Below, one piece after another: positions 15,859 to 24,886 of a DNA stretch of 33,258 nt; within the stretch, counting starts at the first letter, position 1, and each line of letters begins with the position of its first letter. The DNA comes from an uncultured Aeromicrobium sp. (GTDB taxonomy: Bacteria; Actinomycetota; Actinomycetes; Propionibacteriales; Nocardioidaceae), in NCBI GenBank assembly GCA_937873005.1, contig CALMUY010000053.1, positions 1 to 33,258 of the forward strand, in the 5' to 3' direction. The notes under the pieces were generated by a model. It did not search any database, was not told where the DNA came from, and saw nothing but the letters and a program-made list of their open reading frames with translations. Both the position numbers and the translations under genes were made by a program.

Positions 15859-16515
15859 TTAAGGGGTTTTCGCCGGCCCATCGAACCTGCGAGTGACGGG
15901 CTGACGCAAAATCGTTCGAAGCTTTTGAGGCGCAACGCGACGAGGATCGCTCAAGTAGATTTCGTGGTGCTTTCCCGTCATGGTGAGCCCCTGGGATGTC
16001 ATGAAGTCGTTGTGCATTCGTTGCAAAACGGGGCCCTCGTCGTCGTAAGAGCCAAGGTGGAGGGTCTGTACGCACAACCCTTCGGTCAAGGTTTCGAAAC
16101 GGACGGAATCGAGTGCCCTGGGTGGCTGCTTCTTTTCCGCCGAGCGTCGAGCAGTATCGACATCATCAGCCGTCAACCAATCGGGAACGTAAAGCATCAT
16201 CGTCCACTGCCAAGCATTCTTGTTGCGGTCAGACGTGAACGAAGACATGTCCTCAGCCCACCACAGTCCTTCCAGTGGTGGCACGACGTAGTCGCGTTCT
16301 AGTTCACGTTTGCTGTGGAATTTGAGTGCGTACGAGAACGGATAGAGCCCCTCGAGTGCGTCGACGTATGCAGGTGACGTGTTGGGGTCGCCTGCGCCGT
16401 CGACCATGAGGAAGCGCTGGATTGGCACCTCAACGATGTCGAAGACACCGACCTTCGCACGATAGGTACTAAACGTTTTCTTGAAATCGATCTTTTCTGA
16501 CACGGTGACGCCCAT
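15859..16515 (-). CDS. GyrI-like small-molecule-binding domain protein
   Basis: This is a stand-alone GyrI-like/SHS2-fold domain protein of about 218 residues. Visible signatures are DIVEVPIQRFLMVDGAGDPN near the N-terminus (about 25-45), YPFSYALKFHSKRE, GLWWAEDM, and near the C-terminus LHLGSYDDEGPVLQRMHNDF followed by KHHEIYLSDPRRVAPQKLRTILRQPV. The last part is the typical end of this branch. These proteins bind, and some may hydrolyse, small hydrophobic molecules; the exact ligand is unknown. I chose the ATG at 16515; a TTG at 16521 and a GTG at 16503 are possible. The ribosome site is weak. Confidence 0.82.
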   Translation of the reverse strand: MGVTVSEKIDFKKTFSTYRAKVGVFDIVEVPIQRFLMVDGAGDPNTSPAYVDALEGLYPFSYALKFHSKRELERDYVVPPLEGLWWAEDMSSFTSDRNKNAWQWTMMLYVPDWLTADDVDTARRSAEKKQPPRALDSVRFETLTEGLCVQTLHLGSYDDEGPVLQRMHNDFMTSQGLTMTGKHHEIYLSDPRRVAPQKLRTILRQPVTRRFDGPAKTP

Positions 16516-16590
16516 CTGCAACGAATCCGTTGCGGTTCACATTGGCTCGCAGTGCGTCGTAATCTCGCGCAGTGAAACCGAATGCGAGTT

Positions 16591-17025
16591 TCATTCAGCA
16601 GTGGCAGCGTCGGCAGGGCAAAGTTCGTCGAACTTCTCACCTGACTTTTGAATCTTCGCACCGATATCGGCGAGTTTCGCAGTGGCCGCTTCGACCTTCT
16701 TTGCGTCTTTGCCGGCTGCGGCAACATCTTCGTAAATCTCGACGAGATCCTCGTACGGGTCGGTGATTCCCTCGAACGCGGCCTTGACTTCTTCGTTCTC
16801 GAGCTTGTCTTCGATCCGATTGAGATCCGTGCTGAATTGCTTCATCGCCTTCGCGGTCGCTTTTGGATCAGATTGATCGAAGTCAGAGAGTTTGTCGGCA
16901 GACTTCTTCGACTCGGTGTTCACGATCTTGCAGGCTTCTTCAACCGTCTGACTGCTTCCGCAAGCGGCCAGACTAAACGTGAGCGTGGTGGCTGCCAACG
17001 CGGCGGCAATCTTGCGAACGGTCAT
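16591..17025 (-). CDS. Secreted lipoprotein with helical domain
   Basis: This is a 144-residue precursor with a lipoprotein signal peptide: basic start (MTVRK), hydrophobic core and lipobox LAAC with Cys22 as the lipidation site. The mature part is mostly charged alpha-helix (residues 30-135), likely a coiled bundle, with two further Cys (in EEACKIV and DELCPAD) that could form a disulfide joining its ends. No family is recognised beyond lipoprotein. The ATG at 17025 has a GGGAGA ribosome site 10 nt upstream. It lies 100 nt downstream of the secreted nuclease-like gene on the same strand. Confidence 0.75.
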   Translation of the reverse strand: MTVRKIAAALAATTLTFSLAACGSSQTVEEACKIVNTESKKSADKLSDFDQSDPKATAKAMKQFSTDLNRIEDKLENEEVKAAFEGITDPYEDLVEIYEDVAAAGKDAKKVEAATAKLADIGAKIQKSGEKFDELCPADAATAE

Positions 17026-17125
17026 GACTAGATCTCCCTAAAAGTTTGAAACTCGGGCCAGCATACCTGTGGTGCCAAGAGAAACAGGTTCAACGCGAGC
17101 GAATCGCGACAAGGCCCGACTTGTC

Positions 17126-18430
17126 TTAGTCAAGCCACACATTGACGCGAACGAGATTGTGGTCTGACGGATGTGGAGTTGCATAGTTGCTGCCACTGAA
17201 TTTAGCCATCGATTGCCAATGGCTCGCACCGAAGTTTGCGGGCGCGAAAATACCGTCGACGTGATCGCCGTACAGTGTGCCGATTCGAGGCGTCTTGTCC
17301 CAGCCGTTATAGGAGTTGTATCGCGCATTCTTGTAGGACGACGACCGCTGGTAGGTGTCTGTAATTCCATACCTGGCAAACTCAATGCGCGGCGCATCCG
17401 TCGCCCGACGGCGTTCCGATTGAAGCCCGCCGCAAAACCCACCCCGCCTGCCCGTATCCACGGGGAGCGCGAATGTGACGAGGTTGCGTGTTTCTGCCGC
17501 CCGCGCACGATCATTCGCAGCGGACTTGCCGCTCGAGACGTGGGCCGACACGAATGTGTACGTCTTGCCTGTCGGCTTGTAGCGGAGCGTTGCCCACGTG
17601 GCTGTGGCGTTGCCGCCCAAACGGAAATCTCCGGCTAGTGGTTGCTCCACTGGTACGCCGGCGCGGACTTTGCGTTCCCACGCGCCGGTGGACGGGTTCC
17701 ACTCCCAAAAGTAGTTGGCATTCTCATCCCAGTGAAAGACATCTTCAGTGGACCAGCCACTCGAGTCACCGTCAAATGTCAGAGTTTCCCAGTCGCCAAC
17801 ATTCTCGATAACTGTGTGCGTTTCGGGCTCGAACGAGTTCGTCCGGTAAAAGACCGCTTCGGTTCCACTCGAGGAGGCCAAAGCGAAACCGAGCGGCTCT
17901 AGTCGCGCTTCGAGCACGCCAATTCGGCGGGATCCTTCTTGGATGGTGACGATGTGTGAGGCGGATTCAGCGATTCGTTGGACGACGAGATTCTCGCGGC
18001 TTGCCGTCCACGCTGCGCAACCGGATGCCACACTGCAGATGTTGAACGTCGAAACTCCGATGGGCGCAGCGGTCGACTTGTTTGCGTGAGCCATCGTGCT
18101 GTGGCAATACCGAGGCGACCTGCTTGATCCGGACTTCTTCGCCACCTGGAAGCAATACATCGTGTTGGCTTTGAGCCCCGAAACTGTCCCGGCCGAACCC
18201 TTGACCACTTTGGATTTTGCTTTCTTCGAAGTCACTCCACTAAACGACGTCGAGTAGTAAATGCGGTATTTCGAAACGCCCTTCTTAGTGGCCCAATCAA
18301 GCGTGAGCGACGTCGGCGTGGAGGCAACAACCCAAGGGGTCCCGACTGGTGCCGCCTGTGCGGGGGCAGCCAGCGCGCCAAACAAGATCAGTGAGGAAGT
18401 CAATGTGACGAGAGCCCGAGTTATTCGCAT
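17126..18430 (-). CDS. Secreted FN3 + endonuclease/exonuclease/phosphatase (EEP) protein, catalytic GDFN motif disrupted
   Basis: A Sec signal peptide (cleavage near AQA-AP, residue 27) is followed by a fibronectin-III domain (about 28-115) and an EEP/DNase-I-like domain (about 120-434). EEP landmarks seen are Asn130 in STFNICS, Glu165 in VTIQEG, the His of FVSAHVSSG, DHVDGIFAP and the final SDHNLV (422-427). The expected GDFN motif is missing from the translated frame, which reads VDTGRRGGFCGGLQSERRRATDAPR there. In the neighbouring frame the same bases (17404-17448) read GGVGFAAGFNRNAVG, close to the motif but without the Asp. Two compensating small indels would explain this. If real, the enzyme is probably inactive; otherwise it is a consensus error. 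The substrate (nucleic acid or a phosphoester) is unknown. Confidence 0.78.
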   Translation of the reverse strand: MRITRALVTLTSSLILFGALAAPAQAAPVGTPWVVASTPTSLTLDWATKKGVSKYRIYYSTSFSGVTSKKAKSKVVKGSAGTVSGLKANTMYCFQVAKKSGSSRSPRYCHSTMAHANKSTAAPIGVSTFNICSVASGCAAWTASRENLVVQRIAESASHIVTIQEGSRRIGVLEARLEPLGFALASSSGTEAVFYRTNSFEPETHTVIENVGDWETLTFDGDSSGWSTEDVFHWDENANYFWEWNPSTGAWERKVRAGVPVEQPLAGDFRLGGNATATWATLRYKPTGKTYTFVSAHVSSGKSAANDRARAAETRNLVTFALPVDTGRRGGFCGGLQSERRRATDAPRIEFARYGITDTYQRSSSYKNARYNSYNGWDKTPRIGTLYGDHVDGIFAPANFGASHWQSMAKFSGSNYATPHPSDHNLVRVNVWLD

Positions 18431-18549
18431 GAGGAGAGTGTAGACGACACGGTGTGTCGATTTCCTGACGAATCATGACCAATTTGTGACCATGTGGGTC
18501 ATCGCCGCGCGGAAACTGCCCACGCAGCGCCGAAGATAAAGCGTCCGCG

Positions 18550-19875
18550 TTACCCCAACGCCTCAATGAGATCGGCTGTCAGTTTCGTGGTCCTGATGTC
18601 GTCGACACCGGGGGAGAACCCCATGCGCACGACAACGAGTTGCTCCGATGGCACCACCAGAATCCGTTGGCCATCGTGGCCCTGGGCGAAGTAAGCGTCT
18701 GCAGGCAAGTCCGCGTACTCGAGAGCACCGCCGGGGCCCTCATTTGGCCACCAAGCACTCGCGTAGGGGGAATCTTCATGCGACTTCACATCGACGGCCT
18801 GCGTTGATTCGGCCATCCAATTCTCGGGAAGAAGTTGTTTACCGTTCCAAGCGCCACCTTGGAGGGCGAACTGCCCGACTGCCGCCCAATCGCGCGGGGT
18901 CGCCCACATGTATGAACTACACACGGGCGTACCGCTGCCGTCGGTCTCCATGACCGCGCTCGACAATCCCAGCGGTGCGAAGATTTGTTCGCGGGGAAGG
19001 TTCGCTCCTCCAGACATTTCGGCAAGTACCGAACACAGCAAGGTAATGCTGCCACTCGAATACTGGAGATAAGTTCCGGGCTTGTGCGCCGACTTGAACG
19101 AAGCAACGAAACTACCCATGTCTGGCTCCATGAACAGCATCCGGGTGATGGCGGTGTTCAGGGCATAGGTTTCGTCCCATTCCAGGCCGCTTGTCATGTT
19201 GAGCAACTGGCGAATCGTGATGTCGCGCCGGTCATCGTCCCATTCTTCGCGAAGCTCAGATTCATCAAGCGTCACAACATCTTGAGCCACTAGGCGGCCA
19301 ACAATGAGGTTCGTGACACTCTTTGACATCGACCAACCCAGTTGGGGGGTGTCTTTCGTGAAACCTTCGGCGTAACGTTCCGCGACGAGTTCACCGTCTT
19401 TGATCACGAGCACCGCGCGGGTGCCCAGTTTCGAGCGATCCGTCGCGTTCAACTCAGTTCCGAACGCCACATCCAAAGCAGCCTCCACCTCGGCTGACTC
19501 AGAGGGTTCGGCAGCGTCAGTGAACGGGTTCGCCCCTGCGGAAACGGTTGTCGGTTCGGGAAGTTTTGGTGCCTGTTCTGCGACCGCGCAACCGAACCCT
19601 TCGGTGAAAAACGCGCGTTGCTTGCCGAGTGCCCCAAGAACGCTCGCAGTGGTGACATTCTCGCTTGTTGATGTGCGCAGCACAGGTACCAGAGGATTTG
19701 GAGGCAAATCCGCAGCAGCGTTGTCCCTGCCCGCAACGAACTCAACGGCGCAGGCGTTGTGCGCGGCATACCCCGTTCCGGTTAAGACCATAGGTCGCTG
19801 CCACCAGTAGCCCGCGATGCCGGCAACGAGAACAACGACCACAAGCGTGACAAGGACACGTCGAAAAATCCGCAT
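18550..19875 (-). CDS. Membrane-anchored serine hydrolase, beta-lactamase/NylB-like family
   Basis: This 441-residue protein has an uncleaved N-terminal membrane segment (residues 5-25) and an extracytoplasmic class C beta-lactamase fold. The active-site triplets are clear: Ser182-x-x-Lys185 in GWSMSKS, Tyr272-Ser-Ser in YLQYSSGS, and GHDGQ (399-403) in place of KTG. This resembles NylB and other esterase/peptidase branches rather than true antibiotic-hydrolysing enzymes. The N-terminal 130 residues before the catalytic domain are low-complexity and contain Cys pairs. The substrate is unknown. The ATG at 19875 is the only reasonable start. It is followed on the same strand by the FN3-EEP gene 119 nt later. 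Confidence 0.85.
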   Translation of the reverse strand: MRIFRRVLVTLVVVVLVAGIAGYWWQRPMVLTGTGYAAHNACAVEFVAGRDNAAADLPPNPLVPVLRTSTSENVTTASVLGALGKQRAFFTEGFGCAVAEQAPKLPEPTTVSAGANPFTDAAEPSESAEVEAALDVAFGTELNATDRSKLGTRAVLVIKDGELVAERYAEGFTKDTPQLGWSMSKSVTNLIVGRLVAQDVVTLDESELREEWDDDRRDITIRQLLNMTSGLEWDETYALNTAITRMLFMEPDMGSFVASFKSAHKPGTYLQYSSGSITLLCSVLAEMSGGANLPREQIFAPLGLSSAVMETDGSGTPVCSSYMWATPRDWAAVGQFALQGGAWNGKQLLPENWMAESTQAVDVKSHEDSPYASAWWPNEGPGGALEYADLPADAYFAQGHDGQRILVVPSEQLVVVRMGFSPGVDDIRTTKLTADLIEALG

Positions 19876-20064
19876 GGCGCTAGCGTCTCACAGGCTGTGA
19901 GACAGGTCACGGTGTTGAGAGGCGCTTCATGTGCGTGGCGTGAAGCTCAAAGGGCACATCTGCTTGCGCGTGCCACGGTCTGCATAAACAGGTGAAGTCG
20001 TACAGTATCGATAGCGGCGCGACGTCGGGCCCACTTCGAATCAGGTGAGACTCAGGAGGCTGAG

Positions 20065-21081
20065 ATGAGCATCGTAGACAACGCTGTTTACGTTGATGGC
20101 GGTCGCGTTGAAACCCCGCCTTCGCTTGACCTCACATTCGAGACAATGCAACGCACGGGCGGAATCGGTTGGATTGGCCTCTACCGGCCAACGCTTGACG
20201 AGATCGAAACCGTTGCCGAAGAACTCGAAGTTCACTCGCTCGTCGTGGAAGATGCGGTGGCCGCCCACCAGCGCCCGAAGATCGAACGCTACGGCGACAT
20301 CCTTTTCACAGTCTTGCGGCCCGCGCGATACATCGATGACGAAGAACGTGTTGAGTTCGGCGAACTGCATGTCCTAACTGGGCCGCGTTTCGTCGTCACC
20401 AGTAGATATGCCGAAACGCCAGACCTCAGTAAAGTGCGCACGCGACTTGAGGCTGATGCTGACTTGTTAGCCCTAGGTCCAGAGGCGATTTTGTACGCCA
20501 TTTTGGATCAGGTTGTAGATGAATATGTGCCCGTTGTGGCGGGCCTTGAAAACGATATCGATGAGATCGAGTTTCAAGTGTTCGACGGCGATCCGAGCGT
20601 CTCAAAGCGTATCTACACACTCCTGCGAGAAGTCATCGAGTTTCAGCGTGCCACGCGACCGTTACTTGACATGATTGCCGCACTTCGCGAGGGATTCGAT
20701 AAGTATCACGTCGCCGAGGAACTGCGGCGCCGGTTGCGTGACGTTCAAGACCACGTCATAAAAATTGCCGACCGAGTTGATGGGTTCCGGGCGCTGCTCG
20801 AAAACATATTGAACGTCAATGCGGCACTCGTCGCGCAACGGCAAAACGAAGAAATGCAAAAGATGACCGAAACGTCGATCGCCCAAAACGAGGAAGTCAA
20901 AAAGATCTCCTCGTGGGCGGCAATTTTCTTCGCACCAACCCTCGTCGGGTCGATATATGGCATGAACTTCGACCACATGCCAGAACTGCTTTGGCGCTAC
21001 GGCTACGCCTTCTCACTCGGGCTCATGCTGGCCGGTTCCGTCGTCCTCTACATCATCTTCAAACGCAAGGGTTGGCTGTGA
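20065..21081 (+). CDS. corA: CorA-family Mg2+/Co2+ transporter
   Basis: This 338-residue protein has the CorA layout: a large N-terminal cytoplasmic domain (1-280), long stalk helices (about 180-280), and two C-terminal membrane helices (about 283-300 and 314-332). The signature YGMNFDHMPE, with GMN at 299-301, ends the pore helix. The opening SIVDNAVYVDGGR is the usual start of actinobacterial CorA proteins. The ATG at 20065 has an AGGAGG ribosome site. The transcript is probably monocistronic and converges on kdpE with 16 nt between stops. No Mg2+-responsive leader was recognised in the 190 nt upstream. Confidence 0.93.
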   Translation: MSIVDNAVYVDGGRVETPPSLDLTFETMQRTGGIGWIGLYRPTLDEIETVAEELEVHSLVVEDAVAAHQRPKIERYGDILFTVLRPARYIDDEERVEFGELHVLTGPRFVVTSRYAETPDLSKVRTRLEADADLLALGPEAILYAILDQVVDEYVPVVAGLENDIDEIEFQVFDGDPSVSKRIYTLLREVIEFQRATRPLLDMIAALREGFDKYHVAEELRRRLRDVQDHVIKIADRVDGFRALLENILNVNAALVAQRQNEEMQKMTETSIAQNEEVKKISSWAAIFFAPTLVGSIYGMNFDHMPELLWRYGYAFSLGLMLAGSVVLYIIFKRKGWL

Positions 21082-21097
21082 CTGAGCAGCGAGGCGT

Positions 21098-21769
21098 TCA
21101 CACCATTCGATAGCCGATGCCAGGTTCGGTGACAAAGAGGACAGGATTCGCTGCATCCTTTTCGAGTTTGCGCCGGATGCTTGCCATATGTACGCGTAAA
21201 TAGTTCGTTTGCCGGTCATAACCGGGGCCCCACACGGCTTGAAGCAAGTCGCCTTGGCGCACAAGATGGCCGCGTTTGAGCGCAAGCGTTTCGACGATTT
21301 TCCATTCGATTGGGGTGAGGTGAATCGGTTCGCCATCGCGTTCGGCTTTCGATTCGGTGATGTCGAGTACTAGCCCGCCGAAGTCGAAAGCCAGTGGTGG
21401 GCCGTCGATCATCGTTCGTCGAGTTGACACTCGAATACGCGCCATGAGTTCGTCCATCGAAAAAGGCTTCGTGATGAAGTCGTCTGCGCCAAGATCGAGT
21501 GCTTCAACTTTGTCATCCGGTTCGGTGCGAGCCGAAACGACGATAATCGGCACGTGACTGAATTCGCGCACTCGAGTCAACACCGTCACCCCGTCCACAT
21601 CTGGCAGACCCAGGTCTAGCAAGATCACGTCCGGTATGCGTTCGTTGATCAATTGAAGTGCGGTACGTCCATCGTTGGCTGTCTCGACCTCATAATCACG
21701 AGCCCGCAAGTTGATCGAAAGCGTCCGAAGGATCGCTGGATCGTCGTCGACAGCAAGCACGTACGTCAT
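21098..21769 (-). CDS. kdpE: KdpE response regulator
   Basis: This 223-residue OmpR-family regulator has a receiver domain (1-120) with acidic pocket Asp8/Asp9, phosphorylation site Asp52 in LLDLGLP, Ser79 and Lys101 (ITKPF), and a C-terminal winged helix (about 130-223) ending in NYLRVHMASIRRKLEKD and GIGYRMV. It accepts phosphate from KdpD and activates kdpF-A-B-C when potassium is low or osmolarity high. It starts within an ATGA overlap with kdpD. As an OmpR-type protein it should bind tandem direct repeats such as the pair upstream of kdpF. Confidence 0.95.
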   Translation of the reverse strand: MTYVLAVDDDPAILRTLSINLRARDYEVETANDGRTALQLINERIPDVILLDLGLPDVDGVTVLTRVREFSHVPIIVVSARTEPDDKVEALDLGADDFITKPFSMDELMARIRVSTRRTMIDGPPLAFDFGGLVLDITESKAERDGEPIHLTPIEWKIVETLALKRGHLVRQGDLLQAVWGPGYDRQTNYLRVHMASIRRKLEKDAANPVLFVTEPGIGYRMV

Positions 21770-24264
21770 GAAACCTCCTGATACCGGGGAAGTTCAAGGA
21801 CGAACGTTAGTCCTCCTCCGGGGGTGTCTTCCGAACTGATCTTGCCACCCATTGCCTCAGTTAGACCGTGGGCAACAGCGAGACCCAGTCCGACGCCGTC
21901 GCCTTGTGGGACATCGCCAAGTCGTTGAAACGGCGCGAAAAGGCGTTCGCGATCGTGATCGTTGACACCTGGCCCCGTATCTGCCACGCGGATCACTGTC
22001 AGGTCAGGTGTCAGGGCTGCATCAATCCGGATGGGGGTATCGGCGGGCGTGTATTTGATGGAGTTCTCGCAAATGTTCGCCAACACTCGATCGAAAAGGC
22101 CCGGATCGGCGAGCGTAATCATGTCCTGATCAACGTTCACGAGGAATCGTTCGCGCGAACCGAGCGGCGCAATTGCCCGCTCGATTGCGAGGAGAACGTT
22201 GACTTCGGTGATATTCACAGAGACCGCCTGTGTTGCGATGCGGCTCATGTCGAGCAAATTCGTCACGAGCAAGTTGAGTCGGTCGGACGAGTCTTCAATC
22301 GTTTCAAGAAGCGCGTCCTCGTCCTCTTTGGAAAACGACACGGCAGGATCACGCAAACTCGAAACTGACGCTTTGACAGCGGCCAAGGGTGAACGCAAAT
22401 CATGCGAAACTGCAGCGAGGAGGGCAGTGCGAGTCCGGTCTACCTCAAACAACCGCGCGCGCTCGATTTCGGCACCAATCGCCTGTTGGCGTTCGGCCAT
22501 GACCTTGGCGTAGGCCGCATACGCGTTCAACAAGCCGCGCTCGGATGCACCTTGATTTCCACCCTTGAGGACGAGGAACGTCGTCTCGTCCAGTTCGGTC
22601 GAAATGTCGGCGCCTTCAAGCGAAAGCGGAGCATCGCCCGCTTGTGCGATCACCGTGTTCGGGCCCGTGTCGTCGAGTTGAATGACGGCAGCACCCTGAG
22701 CCGAAAACATGTCACACGCCGAAAGCAGCAAACCATTAAGGTCATGGCCCGAGTTCAACAAACTGTGCGACAACACGGTGAGAGCGTTCGCCTGAGCACG
22801 AGCCTTGCGTGCGTCAGATGTTCGTCGGGCTGATCGGTCAACCACAAGAGCCACCGAAATACCCATCACCACGAAGATCAGGATCGCAACCGCGTTTCCG
22901 GGGTCGGAAATGGCGAGCGTGTGAAGCGGCGTCGTAAACAACAAGTTGAGCAAGGTTCCACTCAACAGGGCCGCGACGATCGCAGGGAACAGACCGCCAA
23001 TGAGCGCTGTGATCACCACGACTGCGAGAAGCGCCATCGATTCGGGCATCGTTTCGTGGAGGCTCGAAACTTGCTTCATGAGAAGGCCCACAGAGACCGG
23101 AGCTACGAATGCGAAACCAAATCCCCACAGCTTGCGCTGCTTGCTGAGTTTGGCTTGGGGAGCCGCAGGCCGCAGCGTTTGGCTCCGAGCATCATCGTGT
23201 GTCACGATATGGACGTCGATGTCACCTGCGTCTGCGACGACTCGTTCACCAATACCGGGGCGCAAGACCGTCGAAAGTCGCGAACGGCGGCTCGTCCCGA
23301 TAATGATTTGATCGGCATTCTCGGCGTGCGCAAAGTCCAAGATGGCTTCGGCTGGATCATCGCCCATGGTGGTGTGGAAAGTGCCGCCGAGTGCTTCGGC
23401 TTTTGCGCGAATGTCAGCCAAGCGTTCGGCGGAAATTCCGCTGAGACCGTCTTGGCGAGTTACGTAGAGTGCCATCCATTTGCCGCCGGCACGGCGAGAA
23501 GCGATGCGAGCGGCTCGCCGCATGAGCGTGAGCGAATCTTTGCCGCCCGTGACGGCAGCGACGATGCGTTCGCGGGTAGCCCACGTGCCCTTGATGTCGT
23601 GCTGGTCTCGATACCGGTCGAGGCCTTCATCGACTCGATCAGCGAGCCATAAGAGTGCGAGTTCGCGAAGCGCTGTCAGGTTGCCTTCGCGAAAGTAGTT
23701 CGACAATGCGGCGTCGACTTTGTCGGCCCCGTACACATTCCCGTGTGCCATTCTTCGTCGCAGCGATTGGGGACTCATATCGACGAGTTCGATTTGATCG
23801 GCGCCCCGCACAACCGCGTCCGGAACTGTCTCGCGTTGGCGAATTCCAGTAATAGATTCGGCTACATCGTTGAGCGATTCTAAGTGCTGGATGTTGACCG
23901 TCGTGATGACTTCGATTCCGGCATCGCGAATGAGTTCAACATCTTGCCAACGCTTCTCGTTCAGGCTCCCTGGAATATTGGTGTGGGCGAGTTCATCGAC
24001 GAGGACGACCTCTGGTTTGCGTGCGATGATCGCATCAAGGTCCATCTCCTCATGGACGGAATTTTTGTAGTGGATCGTACGTCGTGGGAGTATCTCGAGG
24101 TCGCCGATCGCTTTGATGGTGTTTGGTCGCCCGTGGGTTTCGATGAGTCCGACAACGACATCGGTGCCTCGTTCGTGGCGCCGTTGGGCTTCGTCGAGCA
24201 TCGCGAACGTCTTACCCACGCCTGGCGCGGCGCCTAGATAGACGCGAAGTCGTCCTCGTTCCAT
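21766..24264 (-). CDS. kdpD: KdpD sensor histidine kinase
   Basis: This 832-residue membrane sensor has the full order of domains: N-terminal KdpD domain with Walker A GAAPGVGKT (11-19) and Walker B VVLVDELAHTN (86-96); a universal-stress-protein domain (about 230-355, with IIIGTSRRSRL); four membrane helices (about 380-480); a GAF-like region (490-600); and a kinase core with His621 in SHDLRSP, N box CENSIKYTP (732-740), DTGPG (762-766) and GDGVGLGL (788-795). All catalytic residues are present. It senses K+ limitation and phosphorylates KdpE. The ATG at 24264 follows kdpC by 29 nt with a GGGAG ribosome site, and the stop overlaps kdpE. Confidence 0.95.
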   Translation of the reverse strand: MERGRLRVYLGAAPGVGKTFAMLDEAQRRHERGTDVVVGLIETHGRPNTIKAIGDLEILPRRTIHYKNSVHEEMDLDAIIARKPEVVLVDELAHTNIPGSLNEKRWQDVELIRDAGIEVITTVNIQHLESLNDVAESITGIRQRETVPDAVVRGADQIELVDMSPQSLRRRMAHGNVYGADKVDAALSNYFREGNLTALRELALLWLADRVDEGLDRYRDQHDIKGTWATRERIVAAVTGGKDSLTLMRRAARIASRRAGGKWMALYVTRQDGLSGISAERLADIRAKAEALGGTFHTTMGDDPAEAILDFAHAENADQIIIGTSRRSRLSTVLRPGIGERVVADAGDIDVHIVTHDDARSQTLRPAAPQAKLSKQRKLWGFGFAFVAPVSVGLLMKQVSSLHETMPESMALLAVVVITALIGGLFPAIVAALLSGTLLNLLFTTPLHTLAISDPGNAVAILIFVVMGISVALVVDRSARRTSDARKARAQANALTVLSHSLLNSGHDLNGLLLSACDMFSAQGAAVIQLDDTGPNTVIAQAGDAPLSLEGADISTELDETTFLVLKGGNQGASERGLLNAYAAYAKVMAERQQAIGAEIERARLFEVDRTRTALLAAVSHDLRSPLAAVKASVSSLRDPAVSFSKEDEDALLETIEDSSDRLNLLVTNLLDMSRIATQAVSVNITEVNVLLAIERAIAPLGSRERFLVNVDQDMITLADPGLFDRVLANICENSIKYTPADTPIRIDAALTPDLTVIRVADTGPGVNDHDRERLFAPFQRLGDVPQGDGVGLGLAVAHGLTEAMGGKISSEDTPGGGLTFVLELPRYQEVS

Positions 24265-24293
24265 AGACCTAGTTTCTCCCTCGAGTGTGTGAA

Positions 24294-24881
24294 TTACTGG
24301 GTAGCCGCGGCAATATCGACGTTCAGTTTGACCACGTTGACTCCGGGTTCGCCCAAAAAGCCAAGAACGCGGCCGTCGGTGTTCTTGGTGATGAGCTTCT
24401 CGACCCGGCGAATGTCGAGTCCGTTCGTTGCTGCGACGCGCGGAGCTTGAAGTTCGGCGTAGTCGATTGAAATGTGCGGGTCGAGACCTGAACCGGAGGC
24501 GGTCACTGCATCAGCCGGGACATGACCTGCCAATGTTGATTCCACGTTGGCGATCTCGCTGCGTCGGGCCTTGATTTGTTTCAGCAGTTCCGGGCTTGAC
24601 GGCCCGAGATTACTCGGGGCTGACTTGAGTGTGTCGTATTCGGCTGCCGATGGTCGGGAATGGAACCAACGGCTGCCCTCGAAGTTTTGGCCGAGGAGTG
24701 CAGAACCGACAACGTGACCTTGCGCCGTGACGGGTTGGCCGTCGGCTCTGTCACCAAAAAGTTGCCCGATACCCCACACCGTAACTGGGTAGGCGATGCC
24801 GAGGATGACGGTGAACACGAGCAAGGTTCGCAATGAAGCGAATGCCTGGCGAGAGAAATCCGTAAGCGTATTGATGAACAT
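24294..24881 (-). CDS. kdpC: Potassium-transporting ATPase subunit KdpC
   Basis: This 195-residue single-pass protein has a membrane helix at residues 17-38 (LRTLLVFTVILGIAYPVTVW) and an extracytoplasmic domain with the family motifs VGSALLGQNFEGSRWFHSRPSAA and SNLGPSS, then DPHISIDYAELQAPRVA. Length is typical. KdpC stabilises the complex and assists high-affinity ATP use by KdpB. It starts 5 nt after the kdpB stop, in line with the operon. Confidence 0.95.
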   Translation of the reverse strand: MFINTLTDFSRQAFASLRTLLVFTVILGIAYPVTVWGIGQLFGDRADGQPVTAQGHVVGSALLGQNFEGSRWFHSRPSAAEYDTLKSAPSNLGPSSPELLKQIKARRSEIANVESTLAGHVPADAVTASGSGLDPHISIDYAELQAPRVAATNGLDIRRVEKLITKNTDGRVLGFLGEPGVNVVKLNVDIAAATQ

Positions 24882-24886
24882 GTTGA

